This document shows positions 63,201 through 63,846 of a stretch of DNA of 64,000 bases, piece by piece. Both the position numbers and the translations under genes were made by a program. Within the stretch, counting starts at the first letter, position 1; each line of letters begins with the position of its first letter. The stretch is from Astropecten irregularis (Eukaryota > Echinodermata > Asteroidea > Paxillosida > Astropectinidae), in NCBI GenBank assembly GCA_963971285.1, contig OZ020258.1:5890001-5954000 (forward strand). Direction: 5' to 3'. The notes beneath the pieces were generated by a model that searched no databases, was not told where the DNA came from, and saw only the letters and a program-made list of their open reading frames with translations.

Positions 63201-63846
63201 GGCGGAGAGTGTCAATGTCTGAGCTGATCTTACGGTTGAACTTCTCCTCCATGGTGCGCTCTGCTCCCTGGAGCCACCGTTCGAAGGCCTCCGAATCAGG
63301 CTCCAGAGACTCCAGGACGTCTCCTTCGCTTTTGAGCTGTTGCATGCGGGACTCAGAATCCTTTGCTGCTCGGTCGTAACGTGTTTTCAGAGCCGTCTTG
63401 CCTTCCTGGAGCTTGTTGCGGACATCAGGTCCGAGCTGTGTACCACGATTCTCAAGGAAGGTCTCAGTGTTGTGTACGGCAAGAAGGACTGGTTGTTGAT
63501 GGACCAAGATGTCGTCATTGAGGGTCTGAAAGCCAAAAATTCATATAATTCTAAAATGTCTGCAAGCACCCAGCAGTATTAGAATCTCCTAGACTATAAT
63601 TAACTGTCTATAATTGTCTAATCCATCCTACTTATAAATAACTCTCAAACTTAATAAGTCATCTAGCTAGGACTTGTGGACTTCAGTCTTCATTCCCACC
63701 TTGTGTTCTTCGACTTGCTGAATTAGAGGTGGATGTTGCTCACGGAGAGGCTGCTCTTTGCCAAGGGACTGTTCTGCCTTGGTTATCCAATCCAGCAGAT
63801 CCACCAGGGTGTCTACTCTCTGCTTGGTCTCCCGCTCCAGGGAAGC
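28..63846 (-). CDS. Giant spectrin-repeat cytoskeletal protein, internal segment (about 90 exons, 5' and 3' ends outside window)
   Basis: One continuous minus-strand reading frame can be followed through about 90 exons, each bounded by GT/AG introns (seen on the given strand as AC left of the exon and CT right of it). Joined phases are consistent throughout. The product is a rod of spectrin-like triple-helical repeats. Helix-A motifs such as LDWVTEAEKRLGSEQP, WLDEAEKDVHKMDKG and WLDSMERRLNQLQP recur, as do helix-C motifs such as LKSRYDVV, INQRYDDL and NWQSLEDVL. Repeats are grouped in an 853-residue, 11-exon cassette present eight times plus one exon. There is no signal peptide, membrane segment or enzymatic motif. 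By family knowledge such rods act as long flexible cytoplasmic linkers between actin, microtubules or organelles. Alternatives are spectraplakin, nesprin/MSP-300-like, or another giant spectrin relative. A spectrin-type rod is near certain; the exact family is open. No start, stop, promoter or polyA signal lies in the window. Confidence 0.93.
476..6992 (-). CDS. Cassette U8, 853 codons, 12 exons
   Basis: Exons in gene order: E1 6846-6992; E2 5991-6416; E3 5163-5483; E4 4562-4676; E5 4164-4381; E6a 3874-4042; E6b 3164-3312; E7 2854-3020; E8 2091-2250; E9 1675-1894; E10 934-1166; E11 476-709. All lengths are canonical except that E6 (318 nt) is split 169 + 149. E3 reads LTREEQRAFQENPEENTIRD, and the linker has drifted to ARRHYWSSQIGAQLQTDWQP. 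Introns above 300 bases: 709-934 region has a MITE end; 1167-1674, 2251-2853 and the rest of 5484-5990 show nothing recognised beyond one interspersed repeat at 5529-5700; 3313-3873 (MITE), 4677-5162 and 6417-6845 (SINEs), 6993-7566 (MITE). Confidence 0.93.
799..850. mobile_element. MITE, family C, end fragment
   Basis: The sequence CCTGGGACCAATTTTACGGC and CTGCTTAGCACAAAAATTTG resembles a family C terminus beside U8 exon E10. No second end is visible. Confidence 0.35.
3164..4042 (-). CDS. U8 exon E6 split in two (intron after nt 169)
   Basis: E6a is 3874-4042 (169 nt) and E6b is 3164-3312 (149 nt); the sum equals the 318 nt of unsplit E6. The junction reads VSLKTHG then ELLQTLSGDLVDLEKQ, matching KHGDQLRLLNQ in U7. 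The intron is phase 1, and its 561 bases contain a foldback element at 3396-3606. Confidence 0.9.
3396..3606. mobile_element. Foldback element, family D
   Basis: The ends are complementary and rich in GGCTCAGGCTCC / GAGCCTGAG. The interior includes TATAGGTTGTGGTTTTTCAT and AGAGAATCTACTTC, shared with copies at 17502, 18065, 30722 and 59052. It lies in the intron that splits U8 exon E6. Confidence 0.65.
4455..4553. repeat. Intronic repeat shared with 61655-61745
   Basis: CAATCAATGGGATCAAGCG, CATTGCCGCATCTTCCTTCG and TACTCCTTCTGTCTTTTGAT are collinear with the sequence at 61655. Both copies are in the E4/E5 intron, of U8 and U1 respectively. Confidence 0.55.
4790..5100 (+). mobile_element. tRNA-derived SINE, family 1
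   Basis: An A-box-like ACAGCTCAGTTGGTAGAG and a B-box-like GGTTTGAATCTCGC lie about 30 bases apart. They are preceded by the shared segment CAAACGAACAAAGATAATTG and followed by GTTCACTTTACAATGACTTA. Similar copies occur at 6563, 10586, 30530 (reverse), 41425 (reverse), 45405 and 47845. The tRNA-like part lacks a complete acceptor stem, so it is a retroposon and not a tRNA gene. Confidence 0.75.
5529..5700. repeat. Interspersed repeat, family L
   Basis: AAAGGTACAGTACAGGTTTG and TTCACAGATTGACGTATAAA followed by GCCTGAAATGCTACATTTGT resemble 41977-42080 and 51694-51835. Confidence 0.5.
6563..6712 (+). mobile_element. SINE family 1, short copy
   Basis: It contains GGCTGGATAGCTCAGTTG and GCAGGTTCATATCCTGCTCC, followed by the CAATTGTTCTTTGTTCACAT tail that other copies share. 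The 5' part (CTGACTGCCAAAC segment) is missing. Confidence 0.65.
7295..7542. mobile_element. MITE, family C
   Basis: The terminal inverted repeats are GGGGCCAATTTCATGGAGCT and the complement of CGTGAAGTTGGCCCC. The sub-terminal motif TTGCTTAGCACAAAAATG is shared with copies at 8921, 42185 and 46649. Confidence 0.7.
7567..13989 (-). CDS. Cassette U7, 853 codons, 11 exons (canonical lengths throughout)
   Basis: Exons in gene order: E1 13843-13989; E2 13203-13628; E3 12723-13043; E4 11950-12064; E5 10947-11164; E6 10222-10539; E7 9853-10019; E8 9243-9402; E9 8626-8845; E10 8119-8351; E11 7567-7800. Every exon has the reference length used here, so this unit is the cleanest template. E3 reads LSRQFNRNFQENPEPTIIRD; the linker reads STKPHYRSNQLSGSMTREQM. 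Introns above 300 bases: 7801-8118 (a poly-C run at about 7935-7947, otherwise nothing), 8846-9242 (MITE), 9403-9852 (nothing recognised), 10540-10946 (SINE), 11165-11949 (possible retroelement scrap at 11690-11850), 12065-12722 (large foldback element). Confidence 0.94.
8921..9161. mobile_element. MITE, family C
   Basis: The ends are GGGGCCAATTTGATAGAGAT and CTATGAAATTGGGCCC. The interior is collinear with the copy at 7295 (ACAAACCACCATTGAAAATT, GTTGTTAATCCTC). Confidence 0.7.
10586..10912 (+). mobile_element. SINE family 1, longest copy
   Basis: It runs from GATTGAAAAGCCCCATCCTC through CTGACTGCCAAACAAACAAA, the A-box region GGCTGGGTAGCTCAGTTGG and the B-box GGTTTGAATCCCGCTCC to the AGTCAGTTTCCCCTTGTGG end. 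It is the best reference copy in the window. Confidence 0.75.
12202..12538. mobile_element. Foldback element, family E (about 337 bp)
   Basis: The terminal inverted repeats are AAAGGCCTTTCCACACTACC and GGATAGTGTGAAAAGCCCTTT. The GC-rich interior contains further inverted CCCGGTTC / GAACCGGG segments. It is the only copy in the window. Confidence 0.65.
14034..14331. mobile_element. MITE, family G
   Basis: It runs from CATAGAAGGATCCCC to AATGTGAAATCCCTCTA and is collinear with 19421-19692 (ATACCTGAGCTGAGTGTGAT, GTTCAGCACAGAGAGCTTAA). Confidence 0.65.
14460..26255 (-). CDS. Cassette U6, 844 codons plus 24-39 from extra mini-exons, 11-13 exons
   Basis: Exons in gene order: E1 26109-26255; E2 25543-25968; E3 25098-25418; E4 23095-23209; E5 22743-22960; E6 22115-22432; E7 21476-21642; E8 20814-20973; possible mini-exons 19980-20024 and 18781-18852; E9 16234-16426; E10 15364-15596; E11 14460-14693. 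E3 is an outlier (LPPKFSSNYQETPEPTWLRD), and E4 has lost the DDVV start (NVRMDVIQHFSEVEKVRDTG). The linker reads NKPFYFSTKQGRGEPAVPGI. It is the longest unit genomically (11.8 kb) because of introns 16427-20813 and 23210-25097, both full of repeats. Other introns above 300 bases: 14694-15363 (second SINE), 15597-16233 (inverted repeat), 20974-21475, 21643-22114, 22433-22742 and 26256-26724 (nothing recognised). Confidence 0.92.
15118..15235 (-). mobile_element. tRNA-derived SINE, family 2 (reverse copy)
   Basis: The reverse complement reads CTGTGGCCTAGTGGTCTGG (A-box-like), then ACTCAAGATCTTGTGGTC, then TGTGGGTTCGAATCCAGCC (B-box). It is closely related to the copy at 31155. The tRNA-like stems are imperfect. 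Confidence 0.65.
15972..16145. repeat. Inverted-repeat element
   Basis: CCGGATCTCAGACAAAC (16003) pairs with GTTTGTCTGACATCCGG (16070) with one mismatch, and short TCCGCAC / GTGCGGA ends lie outside. It is probably a small foldback element; no second copy is seen. Confidence 0.5.
17502..17695. mobile_element. Foldback element, family D
   Basis: It shares TATAGGTTGCGGTTTTTCAT with the copy at 3396. One end reads CGGCTCAGGCTCAGG and the other GGAGCCGGAGACAGAGTCGG. Confidence 0.6.
18065..18340. mobile_element. Foldback element, family D, best copy with GGAGCC microsatellite
   Basis: The terminal inverted repeats GGCCTTTCTCAAAGCTCGGC and GCTGAGTTTTGAGAAAGGCC are nearly perfect. The interior holds GTAGATTCTCTGGTTTGAAA, and a (GGAGCC)n run at about 18269-18300 sits inside the right arm. 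Confidence 0.8.
18781..18852 (-). CDS. U6-specific 72-nt mini-exon (24 residues), probably a spacer
   Basis: An in-frame phase-0 exon between E8 and E9 of U6 reads RAPVETPMEEYDAEEQKLPK then SVSK. The acceptor is a good CGTATTTGTAG and the donor is GTAGTAACG. It is acidic and proline-containing, unlike the helical repeats, so it would insert a flexible spacer before the E9 helix. No other unit has it. Its position in the largest intron and its length of exactly three times 24 suit a cassette exon that could be skipped without a frameshift. It could also be a chance open stretch; the splice signals and frame argue against that. Confidence 0.65.
19112..19292 (+). mobile_element. Family P repeat with a foldback 5' part
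   Basis: A reverse copy of AAGTTAGGAAGGCTTGACAC and GATCCTAGCAGGATC is joined head-to-head to a forward copy that reads GTGTCAGGCCCTCCTAACTT and ends GCAGTTTATTACTTGTATTG. Confidence 0.55.
19421..19692. mobile_element. MITE, family G
   Basis: The terminal inverted repeats AATAGAGGGATTCC and GAAATCCCTCTATT bound 272 bases. The interior reads GTACCTGAGCTGAGAGTGCA and GTACAGCACAGAGAGCTTCG, shared with the copy at 14034. Confidence 0.7.
19980..20024 (-). CDS. Possible second U6 mini-exon (45 nt, 15 residues)
   Basis: The stretch is open in phase 0 and reads LKQYAREIRLAKKSQ. It has an acceptor GAACTGTTTGCAG and a weaker donor GTTTGTGAC. It would lie directly upstream of the 72-nt mini-exon and add a basic helical segment. 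The length is a multiple of three and the phase matches its neighbours. The donor is not ideal and there is no paralogous copy to compare, so this is tentative. Confidence 0.4.
20548..20690. repeat. Short tandem repeat of ATGACAACATCCT units
   Basis: ATGACAACATCC or close variants recur at about 20549, 20580, 20604, 20633 and 20657, alternating with GAGATAATTCATCA or TTAATTCAA spacers. Confidence 0.6.
23300..23662. mobile_element. Foldback element, family F (about 363 bp)
   Basis: The left arm GGTTTGCGGGAGCACCGTGT, then GTGTGTGGTTCCGAGAAGAA, is mirrored by the right arm CATGGTGCTACCGCAAACC and GTTCTTCTCAGAATCACA. Arms of more than 100 bases can pair around a loop that has a CTGCTGGTTATAAGTGCT core. 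Confidence 0.75.
24609..24861. mobile_element. MITE, family A, interrupted by a family B MITE
   Basis: The outer ends are GGGGTCGATTTCACGAAG and TTTGGTGAAATCAACCCC. The middle of the element (after AACTCAAGTTACAAA) is interrupted at 24658 by a family B element, then resumes ATCGTATCCTACGTAGGGCT. Confidence 0.75.
24658..24772. mobile_element. MITE, family B, nested in a family A element
   Basis: It starts GGGCCTGTTTGTTTCAGGC and ends GGCGACACAAACAGG. The interior (TATCCTGCCTGCGACGTGGA) matches copies at 42935 and 52877. Confidence 0.75.
26725..32860 (-). CDS. Cassette U5, 860 codons, 11 exons (canonical exon set)
   Basis: Exons in gene order: E1 32714-32860; E2 31939-32364; E3 31344-31664; E4 30904-31018; E5 30134-30351; E6 29227-29538 (312 nt); E7 28738-28904; E8 28283-28442; E9 27674-27923 (250 nt); E10 27186-27415 (230 nt); E11 26725-26958. 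It has the longest linker of all units, rich in Arg, Asp and Thr (HSTQLSEGRKPDSRAATPRQ, then TRDRDTMRQKPVDLDRSG). E3 reads LPRQVTRSFQETPESNVIRN. Introns above 300 bases: 27924-28282 (nothing recognised), 28905-29226 (SINE scrap), 29539-30133 (CTCGAGT-rich stretch near 29703-29850), 30352-30903 (SINE and MITE scraps), 31019-31343 (second SINE family), 32365-32713 (MITE end scrap). Confidence 0.94.
28996..29075 (+). mobile_element. SINE family 1, fragment
   Basis: Only the B-box half remains, GTCGCAGGTTCGAATCCTAC followed by TCCAGTCAATTTT. It lies in a U5 intron beside exon E6. Confidence 0.45.
30530..30725 (-). mobile_element. SINE family 1, reverse copy
   Basis: The reverse complement of the family is seen as TTGACTGGAGCAGGGTTCGA, then a degraded A-box, then CAATTATCTTTGTTCGTTTG. 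It lies directly beside a fragment of a foldback element. Confidence 0.65.
30722..30892. mobile_element. Foldback element, family D, 5'-truncated
   Basis: The right two thirds of the family is present: GTAGATTCTCTGGTTTGAAA, CAATGAAGAACCATAACC and a terminal GAGCCTGAGTCTGAGCCTGA. It abuts the reverse SINE at 30530. Confidence 0.55.
31155..31285 (+). mobile_element. tRNA-derived SINE, family 2
   Basis: It reads GCTGTGGCCTAGTTGTCTGG, TACTCAAGATCTTGTGGTAA and TTGTGGGTTCGAATCCAACC, followed by a non-tRNA tail. It shares its whole core with the reverse copy at 15118-15235. Confidence 0.65.
32934..33485. repeat. Minisatellite, four units of about 140 bp
   Basis: Units begin at about 32934, 33072, 33213 and 33353 (TTACTCATATAAGACCCGCC). 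Each contains TCAGTGAGTTTGAGATGAGT and TTACTCAATCTGTACTCACA. The array lies in the intron between U5 E1 and U4 E11 and decays toward the exon at 33675. Confidence 0.85.
33675..43493 (-). CDS. Cassette U4, 844 codons, 12 exons
   Basis: Exons in gene order: E1 43347-43493; E2a 40796-40984; E2b 40434-40670; E3 39632-39952; E4 39102-39216; E5 38730-38947; E6 37887-38204; E7 37279-37445; E8 36145-36304; E9 35251-35443; E10 34553-34785; E11 33675-33908. The sequence is close to the cassette consensus: LPRDFNRSFTENPETQTINN in E3, WLDEAEKNTHKMEKGTLIAI in E5, VPHYRSTELSEVTKDKSPRK in the linker. E2 is split after codon 63. Introns above 300 bases: 33909-34552 (short tandem duplications), 34786-35250 and 36305-37278 (MITEs), 35444-36144 (29-bp duplication), 37446-37886, 39217-39631 and 39953-40433 (nothing recognised), 38205-38729 (MITE fragment), 40985-43346 (several repeats). 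Confidence 0.93.
35095..35205. mobile_element. MITE, family A, partial
   Basis: It contains TTATGATGCATTGCAGCCCT, ACGTAGGATACGATGGGC and the end GCTTTGTGAAATCAACC. The left end is missing. Confidence 0.6.
35521..35577. repeat. 29-bp direct duplication
   Basis: Two adjacent copies of a 29-base unit begin TACAGAGACATCGATGATGA. They are identical except at the edge. This is a simple recent intronic duplication. Confidence 0.75.
36809..36992. mobile_element. MITE, family J
   Basis: Perfect 13-base terminal inverted repeats AATACAGGCGATT and AATCGCCTGTATT bound 184 bases. A truncated relative with AATACAGGCGAATCACAATA is at about 28637-28735. Confidence 0.7.
37096..37244. mobile_element. MITE, family A
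   Basis: The ends are GGGATTGATTTCACCAAACT and GGGCTTTGTGAAATCGACCCC. The interior carries GCATTGCAGTCCTACGTAGG and TCGTAACTCGAGTTACGATG. Confidence 0.75.
40434..40984 (-). CDS. U4 exon E2 split in two (intron after nt 189)
   Basis: E2a is 40796-40984 (189 nt, ends NYQSTNRQTK) and E2b is 40434-40670 (237 nt, begins LTTALDELCKFSDDEAEFEP). The sum equals the canonical 426. The 125-base phase-0 intron has no recognisable repeat. Confidence 0.9.
41425..41700 (-). mobile_element. SINE family 1, reverse copy
   Basis: It reads TTGACTGGAGCAGGATTCAA, CCAACTGAGCTATCCAGCC and CAATTATCTTTGTTAG, then the upstream segment GGATCATGTAAGATACAAGC. The A- and B-box regions are both present in reverse orientation. 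Confidence 0.7.
41977..42080. repeat. Interspersed repeat, family L
   Basis: It contains AAAGGTACTGGAATACTTTG, CTTCACAGATTTACCAGATA and GTCTGAAATGCTGTATTTAT, collinear with 51694-51835. Confidence 0.5.
42185..42308. mobile_element. MITE, family C, partial
   Basis: The right half of the family: CATGAAAGTTTGGTTATAAA, CCTGTTTGATCAAGAAAGAC and the end TCTATGAAATTGGCACC. It shows the uninterrupted TTGATC site that is broken in the copy at 46649. Confidence 0.6.
42935..43055. mobile_element. MITE, family B
   Basis: A perfect 15-base terminal inverted repeat, GGGCCTGTTTGTTTC, bounds 121 bases; the right end is GAAACAAACAGGCCC. The interior reads CATATCCGGCATGGGACATG. Confidence 0.8.
43759..44522 (-). 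CDS. U3 exons E10/E11 with boundary shifted by 30 nt
   Basis: E10 is 44260-44522 (263 nt) and E11 is 43759-43962 (204 nt); elsewhere they are 233 and 234. The sum, 467 nt, is unchanged. E10 ends EFKDLVDDIASKK, so it carries the residues that open E11 in other units (compare QSDIHTHQP). E11 therefore starts at GPVSDVTVHAEQFL. The protein is intact; only the intron has moved, in phase, by ten codons. Confidence 0.85.
43759..50288 (-). CDS. Cassette U3, 844 codons, 12 exons
   Basis: Exons in gene order: E1 50142-50288; E2a 49786-50020; E2b 49435-49625; fused E3+E4 48323-48758; E5 47495-47712; E6a 47042-47185; E6b 46381-46554; E7 45692-45858; E8 45042-45201; E9 44719-44911; E10 44260-44522; E11 43759-43962. 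E3 reads MSRQFQRSFQENPDSEHLRK; the linker reads TRPHYRSTELDLTKP. This unit shows all four kinds of change: a fused exon, two extra introns, a boundary slid by 30 nt (E10 263 nt and E11 204 nt instead of 233 and 234), and a normal-length total. Introns above 300 bases: 45202-45691 (SINE), 45859-46380 (hairpin repeat tail), 46555-47041 (MITE with captured exon fragment), 47186-47494 (nothing recognised), 47713-48322 (SINE), 48759-49434 (hairpin repeat). Confidence 0.92.
45405..45566 (+). mobile_element. SINE family 1, degraded copy
   Basis: It keeps CTGACTGCCAAACAAACAAA and GCACCAGTACGGTATTCTGG plus GTTTGAATCCCGCC. The A-box region has decayed to AGTATAGCCCAGAG. Confidence 0.6.
46002..46342 (+). 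mobile_element. Hairpin-tail retroelement fragment (family P)
   Basis: It has the same structure as 59930-60325: a long pyrimidine-rich lead, then AAAGATCCTGCCAGGATCAA, AACGTCAGGCCCTCCTAACT and the GCAGTTTATTACTTGTATTG end. Confidence 0.55.
46381..47185 (-). CDS. U3 exon E6 split in two (intron after nt 144)
   Basis: E6a is 47042-47185 (144 nt) and E6b is 46381-46554 (174 nt); the sum is again 318. The junction reads LDDLHSRYNK then VKDTTQEHGRQMGSLKDRL. The intron is phase 0 and sits 25 nt upstream of the U8 split in aligned coordinates. It contains the MITE with the captured exon fragment. Confidence 0.9.
46649..46960. mobile_element. MITE, family C, carrying an exon fragment of this gene
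   Basis: The ends are GGGCCAATTTCATAGAGCTG and GATCTGTGAAATTGGCCCC. A 66-base insert at 46713-46778 lies between two TGATC pentamers and interrupts family sequence seen whole at 42185-42308. Within it, 46742-46781 matches the U3 E3 exon at 48638-48677 with one mismatch in 40, in the same orientation. Confidence 0.75.
47845..48060 (+). mobile_element. SINE family 1, degraded copy
   Basis: It shows CTTTTGACTGCCAAACAAAC, GGGACACCACCAACGTAGGG and GAACGCCAGTACGATATTCC. The B-box region is decayed (GGTTGCTGGTTAATTC). Confidence 0.6.
48323..48758 (-). CDS. U3 fused exon E3+E4 (intron absent)
   Basis: The exon is 436 nt, exactly 321 + 115 nt. It opens IYKDFLAQFRQNVMSRQFQR and passes through RYEKLKTDCFNHGRHLQRLM, NEWLQVAEETLQTILQKP and KRQIDELDIFKKDVKKHKTD with no break at the usual junction (ELK/xxDDV in other units). 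It is also the source-like sequence for the fragment found inside the MITE at 46649-46960 (match at 48638-48677). Confidence 0.92.
48985..49143 (+). mobile_element. Family P repeat with a foldback 5' part
   Basis: It has the same head-to-head layout as 19112: TTTCGATCCTAGCAGGATCT, then GCATCAGGCCCTCCTAACTC and GATGAGCAGTTTGCAGCAGT. Confidence 0.55.
49435..50020 (-). CDS. U3 exon E2 split in two (intron after nt 235)
   Basis: E2a is 49786-50020 (235 nt, ends LDKIEEGC plus one base) and E2b is 49435-49625 (191 nt, begins DEFATWLEKAEQELVAIKEN). The sum equals 426. The 160-base phase-1 intron lies 46 nt downstream of the U4 split in aligned coordinates. Confidence 0.9.
50289..50312. repeat. GA microsatellite next to a splice acceptor
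   Basis: A (GA)n run starts right beside U3 exon E1. On the coding strand it is a CT-rich tract that can serve as the polypyrimidine tract of the acceptor. Confidence 0.7.
50396..55483 (-). CDS. Cassette U2, 849 codons, 9 exons (most compact unit)
   Basis: Exons in gene order: E1 55337-55483; E2 54785-55210; E3 54202-54519 (318 nt, one codon short at NMPREF); fused E4+E5 53675-54007; E6 53182-53499; E7 52644-52810; fused E8+E9 51917-52287; E10 51231-51463; E11 50396-50629. The unit spans only 5.1 kb because two introns are missing and the rest are short. E3 keeps MPREFIRSFQENPDTNLI and the linker reads MPHQKSTSVGLIRRPGERL. Introns above 300 bases: 50630-51230 (a weak MITE end near 51085-51145), 51464-51916 (an interspersed repeat), 52288-52643 (nothing recognised), 52811-53181 (a 120-bp MITE). 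Confidence 0.92.
51694..51835. repeat. Interspersed repeat, family L
   Basis: It contains CATACTTTGGTAGTATACCG, CTCCACAGATTTACCAATAA and GTCTGAAATGCTGTATTCAT, collinear with 41977-42080. Confidence 0.5.
51917..52287 (-). CDS. U2 fused exon E8+E9 (intron absent) with linker
   Basis: A 371-nt exon combines E8 (160 nt) and a 211-nt E9. It reads KSQYESCQAATKQYQTASK, SKWLDTTESRVNQLQPVSKD, then TIEIQLKEVRPIREDVVAHE, and a basic linker with PVMPHQKSTSVGLIRRPGER before the SFLEG end. In U6 the same junction is the largest intron of the window (4.4 kb), so the position varies from no intron to the longest one. Confidence 0.9.
52877..52996. mobile_element. MITE, family B
   Basis: GGGCCTGTTTGTTTCGTGC at the left and CGAAACAAACAAGCCC at the right bound 120 bases. 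The interior reads GCGTATCCTGCATTGCACGT. Confidence 0.8.
53675..54007 (-). CDS. U2 fused exon E4+E5 (intron absent)
   Basis: The exon is 333 nt, exactly 115 + 218 nt of the separate exons in other units. It reads DDVVHFSDEIDSVKKNGNDL, then VARTTDDVNQRYNSLHGQIG, WLDQAEKEVHIQDKGTVIKV and ends SQNCK at the donor. The former phase-1 intron site falls in TTDDVNQRY and the frame is uninterrupted. It also shows directly how E4 (helix B) and E5 (helix C plus next helix A) join in the mature protein. Confidence 0.92.
55596..63846 (-). CDS. Cassette U1 (most upstream complete unit), 852 codons, 11 exons
   Basis: Exons in gene order: E1 63700-63846; fused E2+E3 62776-63525; E4 62120-62234; E5 61411-61628; E6a 60581-60742; E6b 59316-59471; E7 58221-58387; E8 57197-57356; E9 56690-56906; E10 56228-56457; E11 55596-55829. 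It is among the most diverged units: the linker reads KPVQRTMQLTE where others have PHYRST, and E6b reads LTQVETTEESIDTMDDF where others have an EDWLLP helix. The E3 part keeps LPRQFTQSFREDPERNLIRD. The E2/E3 intron is absent, while E6 carries an extra intron after codon 54. Introns above 300 bases: 57357-58220 (LINE-like remnant and hairpin repeat), 58388-59315 (two MITEs), 59472-60580 (nested repeats), 60743-61410 (one MITE), 61629-62119 (two repeats), 62235-62775 (nothing recognised). Confidence 0.9.
57770..57990 (+). pseudogene. Possible decayed non-LTR retrotransposon reverse transcriptase C-terminus
   Basis: A short plus-strand open stretch (57842-57980) reads ASEERILSQADEELNCGCSK then KEATRLAKDRRVYKMIEVCH and a stop. 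The RLAKDR arrangement near the end resembles the last residues of many LINE open reading frames. There is no intact upstream reverse transcriptase here, so it is at most a 5'-truncated remnant. Confidence 0.3.
58026..58180. mobile_element. Family P repeat, inverted arrangement
   Basis: A reverse 3' end (CTGCTGCAAACTGCTCATCA) is followed by the forward hairpin part TTTGAGAAAGATCCTGCTAG and GATCGAAATGTCAGGCC. Shorter pieces of the family lie at 10118-10195, 24150-24212 and 55980-56050. Confidence 0.5.
58915..59049. mobile_element. MITE, family A, intact copy
   Basis: The ends are GGGGTCGATTCCACGAAACC and TTTGGTGAAATCGACCCC. It shows the uninterrupted centre (AAGTTACGAAGGAAAACC) that is broken by a family B insertion at 24658. 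Confidence 0.75.
59052..59262. mobile_element. Foldback element, family D
   Basis: It runs from CTCACGCTCAGGCTCTGG to CCGAAGTTTGGAAAAGGGCC with the shared GTAGATTCTCTGGTTTGAAA in the interior. It directly follows a family A element that ends at 59049. Confidence 0.6.
59316..60742 (-). CDS. U1 exon E6 split in two (intron after nt 162)
   Basis: E6a is 60581-60742 (162 nt) and E6b is 59316-59471 (156 nt); the sum is 318. The junction reads MYSDIGGKTK then DLGDDWNSTLTQVE. This is a third distinct intron position in the same exon (phase 0, 18 nt from the U3 site and 7 nt from the U8 site). The intron carries nested repeats. Confidence 0.85.
59642..60391. mobile_element. Foldback element, family H, split by a later insertion
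   Basis: The left end TAGTGGAACGCCACTATAAT (from 59642) pairs with the right end ACCACTATAATGAACAATC through TGTTGTAGTGGTGTTCCACT (60328-60391). A pyrimidine-rich hairpin-type element at about 59930-60325 sits between the two halves. A related scrap (CCCGCTATAATGAACATTG) lies near 44032. Confidence 0.6.
59930..60325 (+). mobile_element. Hairpin-tail retroelement fragment (family P), nested
   Basis: A pyrimidine-rich 5' part is followed by GAGAAAGATCCTGTTAGGAT and CGAAACGCGTCAGGCC, then TTTCAGGTCATTTTGGCTGA and GCAGTTTATTACTTGTATTG. The same 3' portion recurs at 19112, 46002, 48985 and 58026. The fixed 3' end and variable 5' extent suggest a retroelement; I suspect a Penelope-like or LINE 3' end but cannot prove it. 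Confidence 0.55.
61165..61322. mobile_element. MITE, family I
   Basis: The terminal inverted repeats are CCTTATTCAAGGTGC and GCGCCTTGAATAAGG (one mismatch), bounding 158 bases. It is a single copy in the window. Confidence 0.7.
61655..61745. repeat. Intronic repeat shared with 4455-4553
   Basis: CAATCAATCAAACAGTGGGA, GCACTGCCGCATCTACCTTC and GTACTCCTTCAGTCTCGTGA match the copy at 4455 in order and orientation. Confidence 0.55.
61806..62036. mobile_element. Foldback element, family F
   Basis: A perfect 14-base terminal inverted repeat, TAAGGTAGGTTTGC, is at 61806-61819 and 62023-62036. The arms continue as GTGAGTGTGCGGTTCTAAGA and its mirror, with a very short loop near 61930. A fragment of the family is also visible at about 38430-38500. 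Confidence 0.8.
62776..63525 (-). CDS. U1 fused exon E2+E3 (intron absent)
   Basis: A single 750-nt open exon holds what is two exons (426 + 321 = 747 nt) in most other units, one codon longer. Reading begins with LNDDILVHQQPVLLAVHN and runs through WLQGAERTMEEK, then FVKGADVFRQTLADFRNTALPRQF to the helix NEW-equivalent VILVWLQEAYETMNRLM and ends MDRLK before the donor. The join at the former intron (GADV/FRQT) is seamless, as expected for precise intron loss or for an ancestral intronless state. It is the longest exon in the window. Confidence 0.9.

Noticed and set aside
28-63846. Ordinary beta-spectrin or dystrophin as the identity.
   Set aside because: Those rods have far fewer repeats (about 17 to 30) and no 853-residue super-repeat; the array here alone exceeds their full length.
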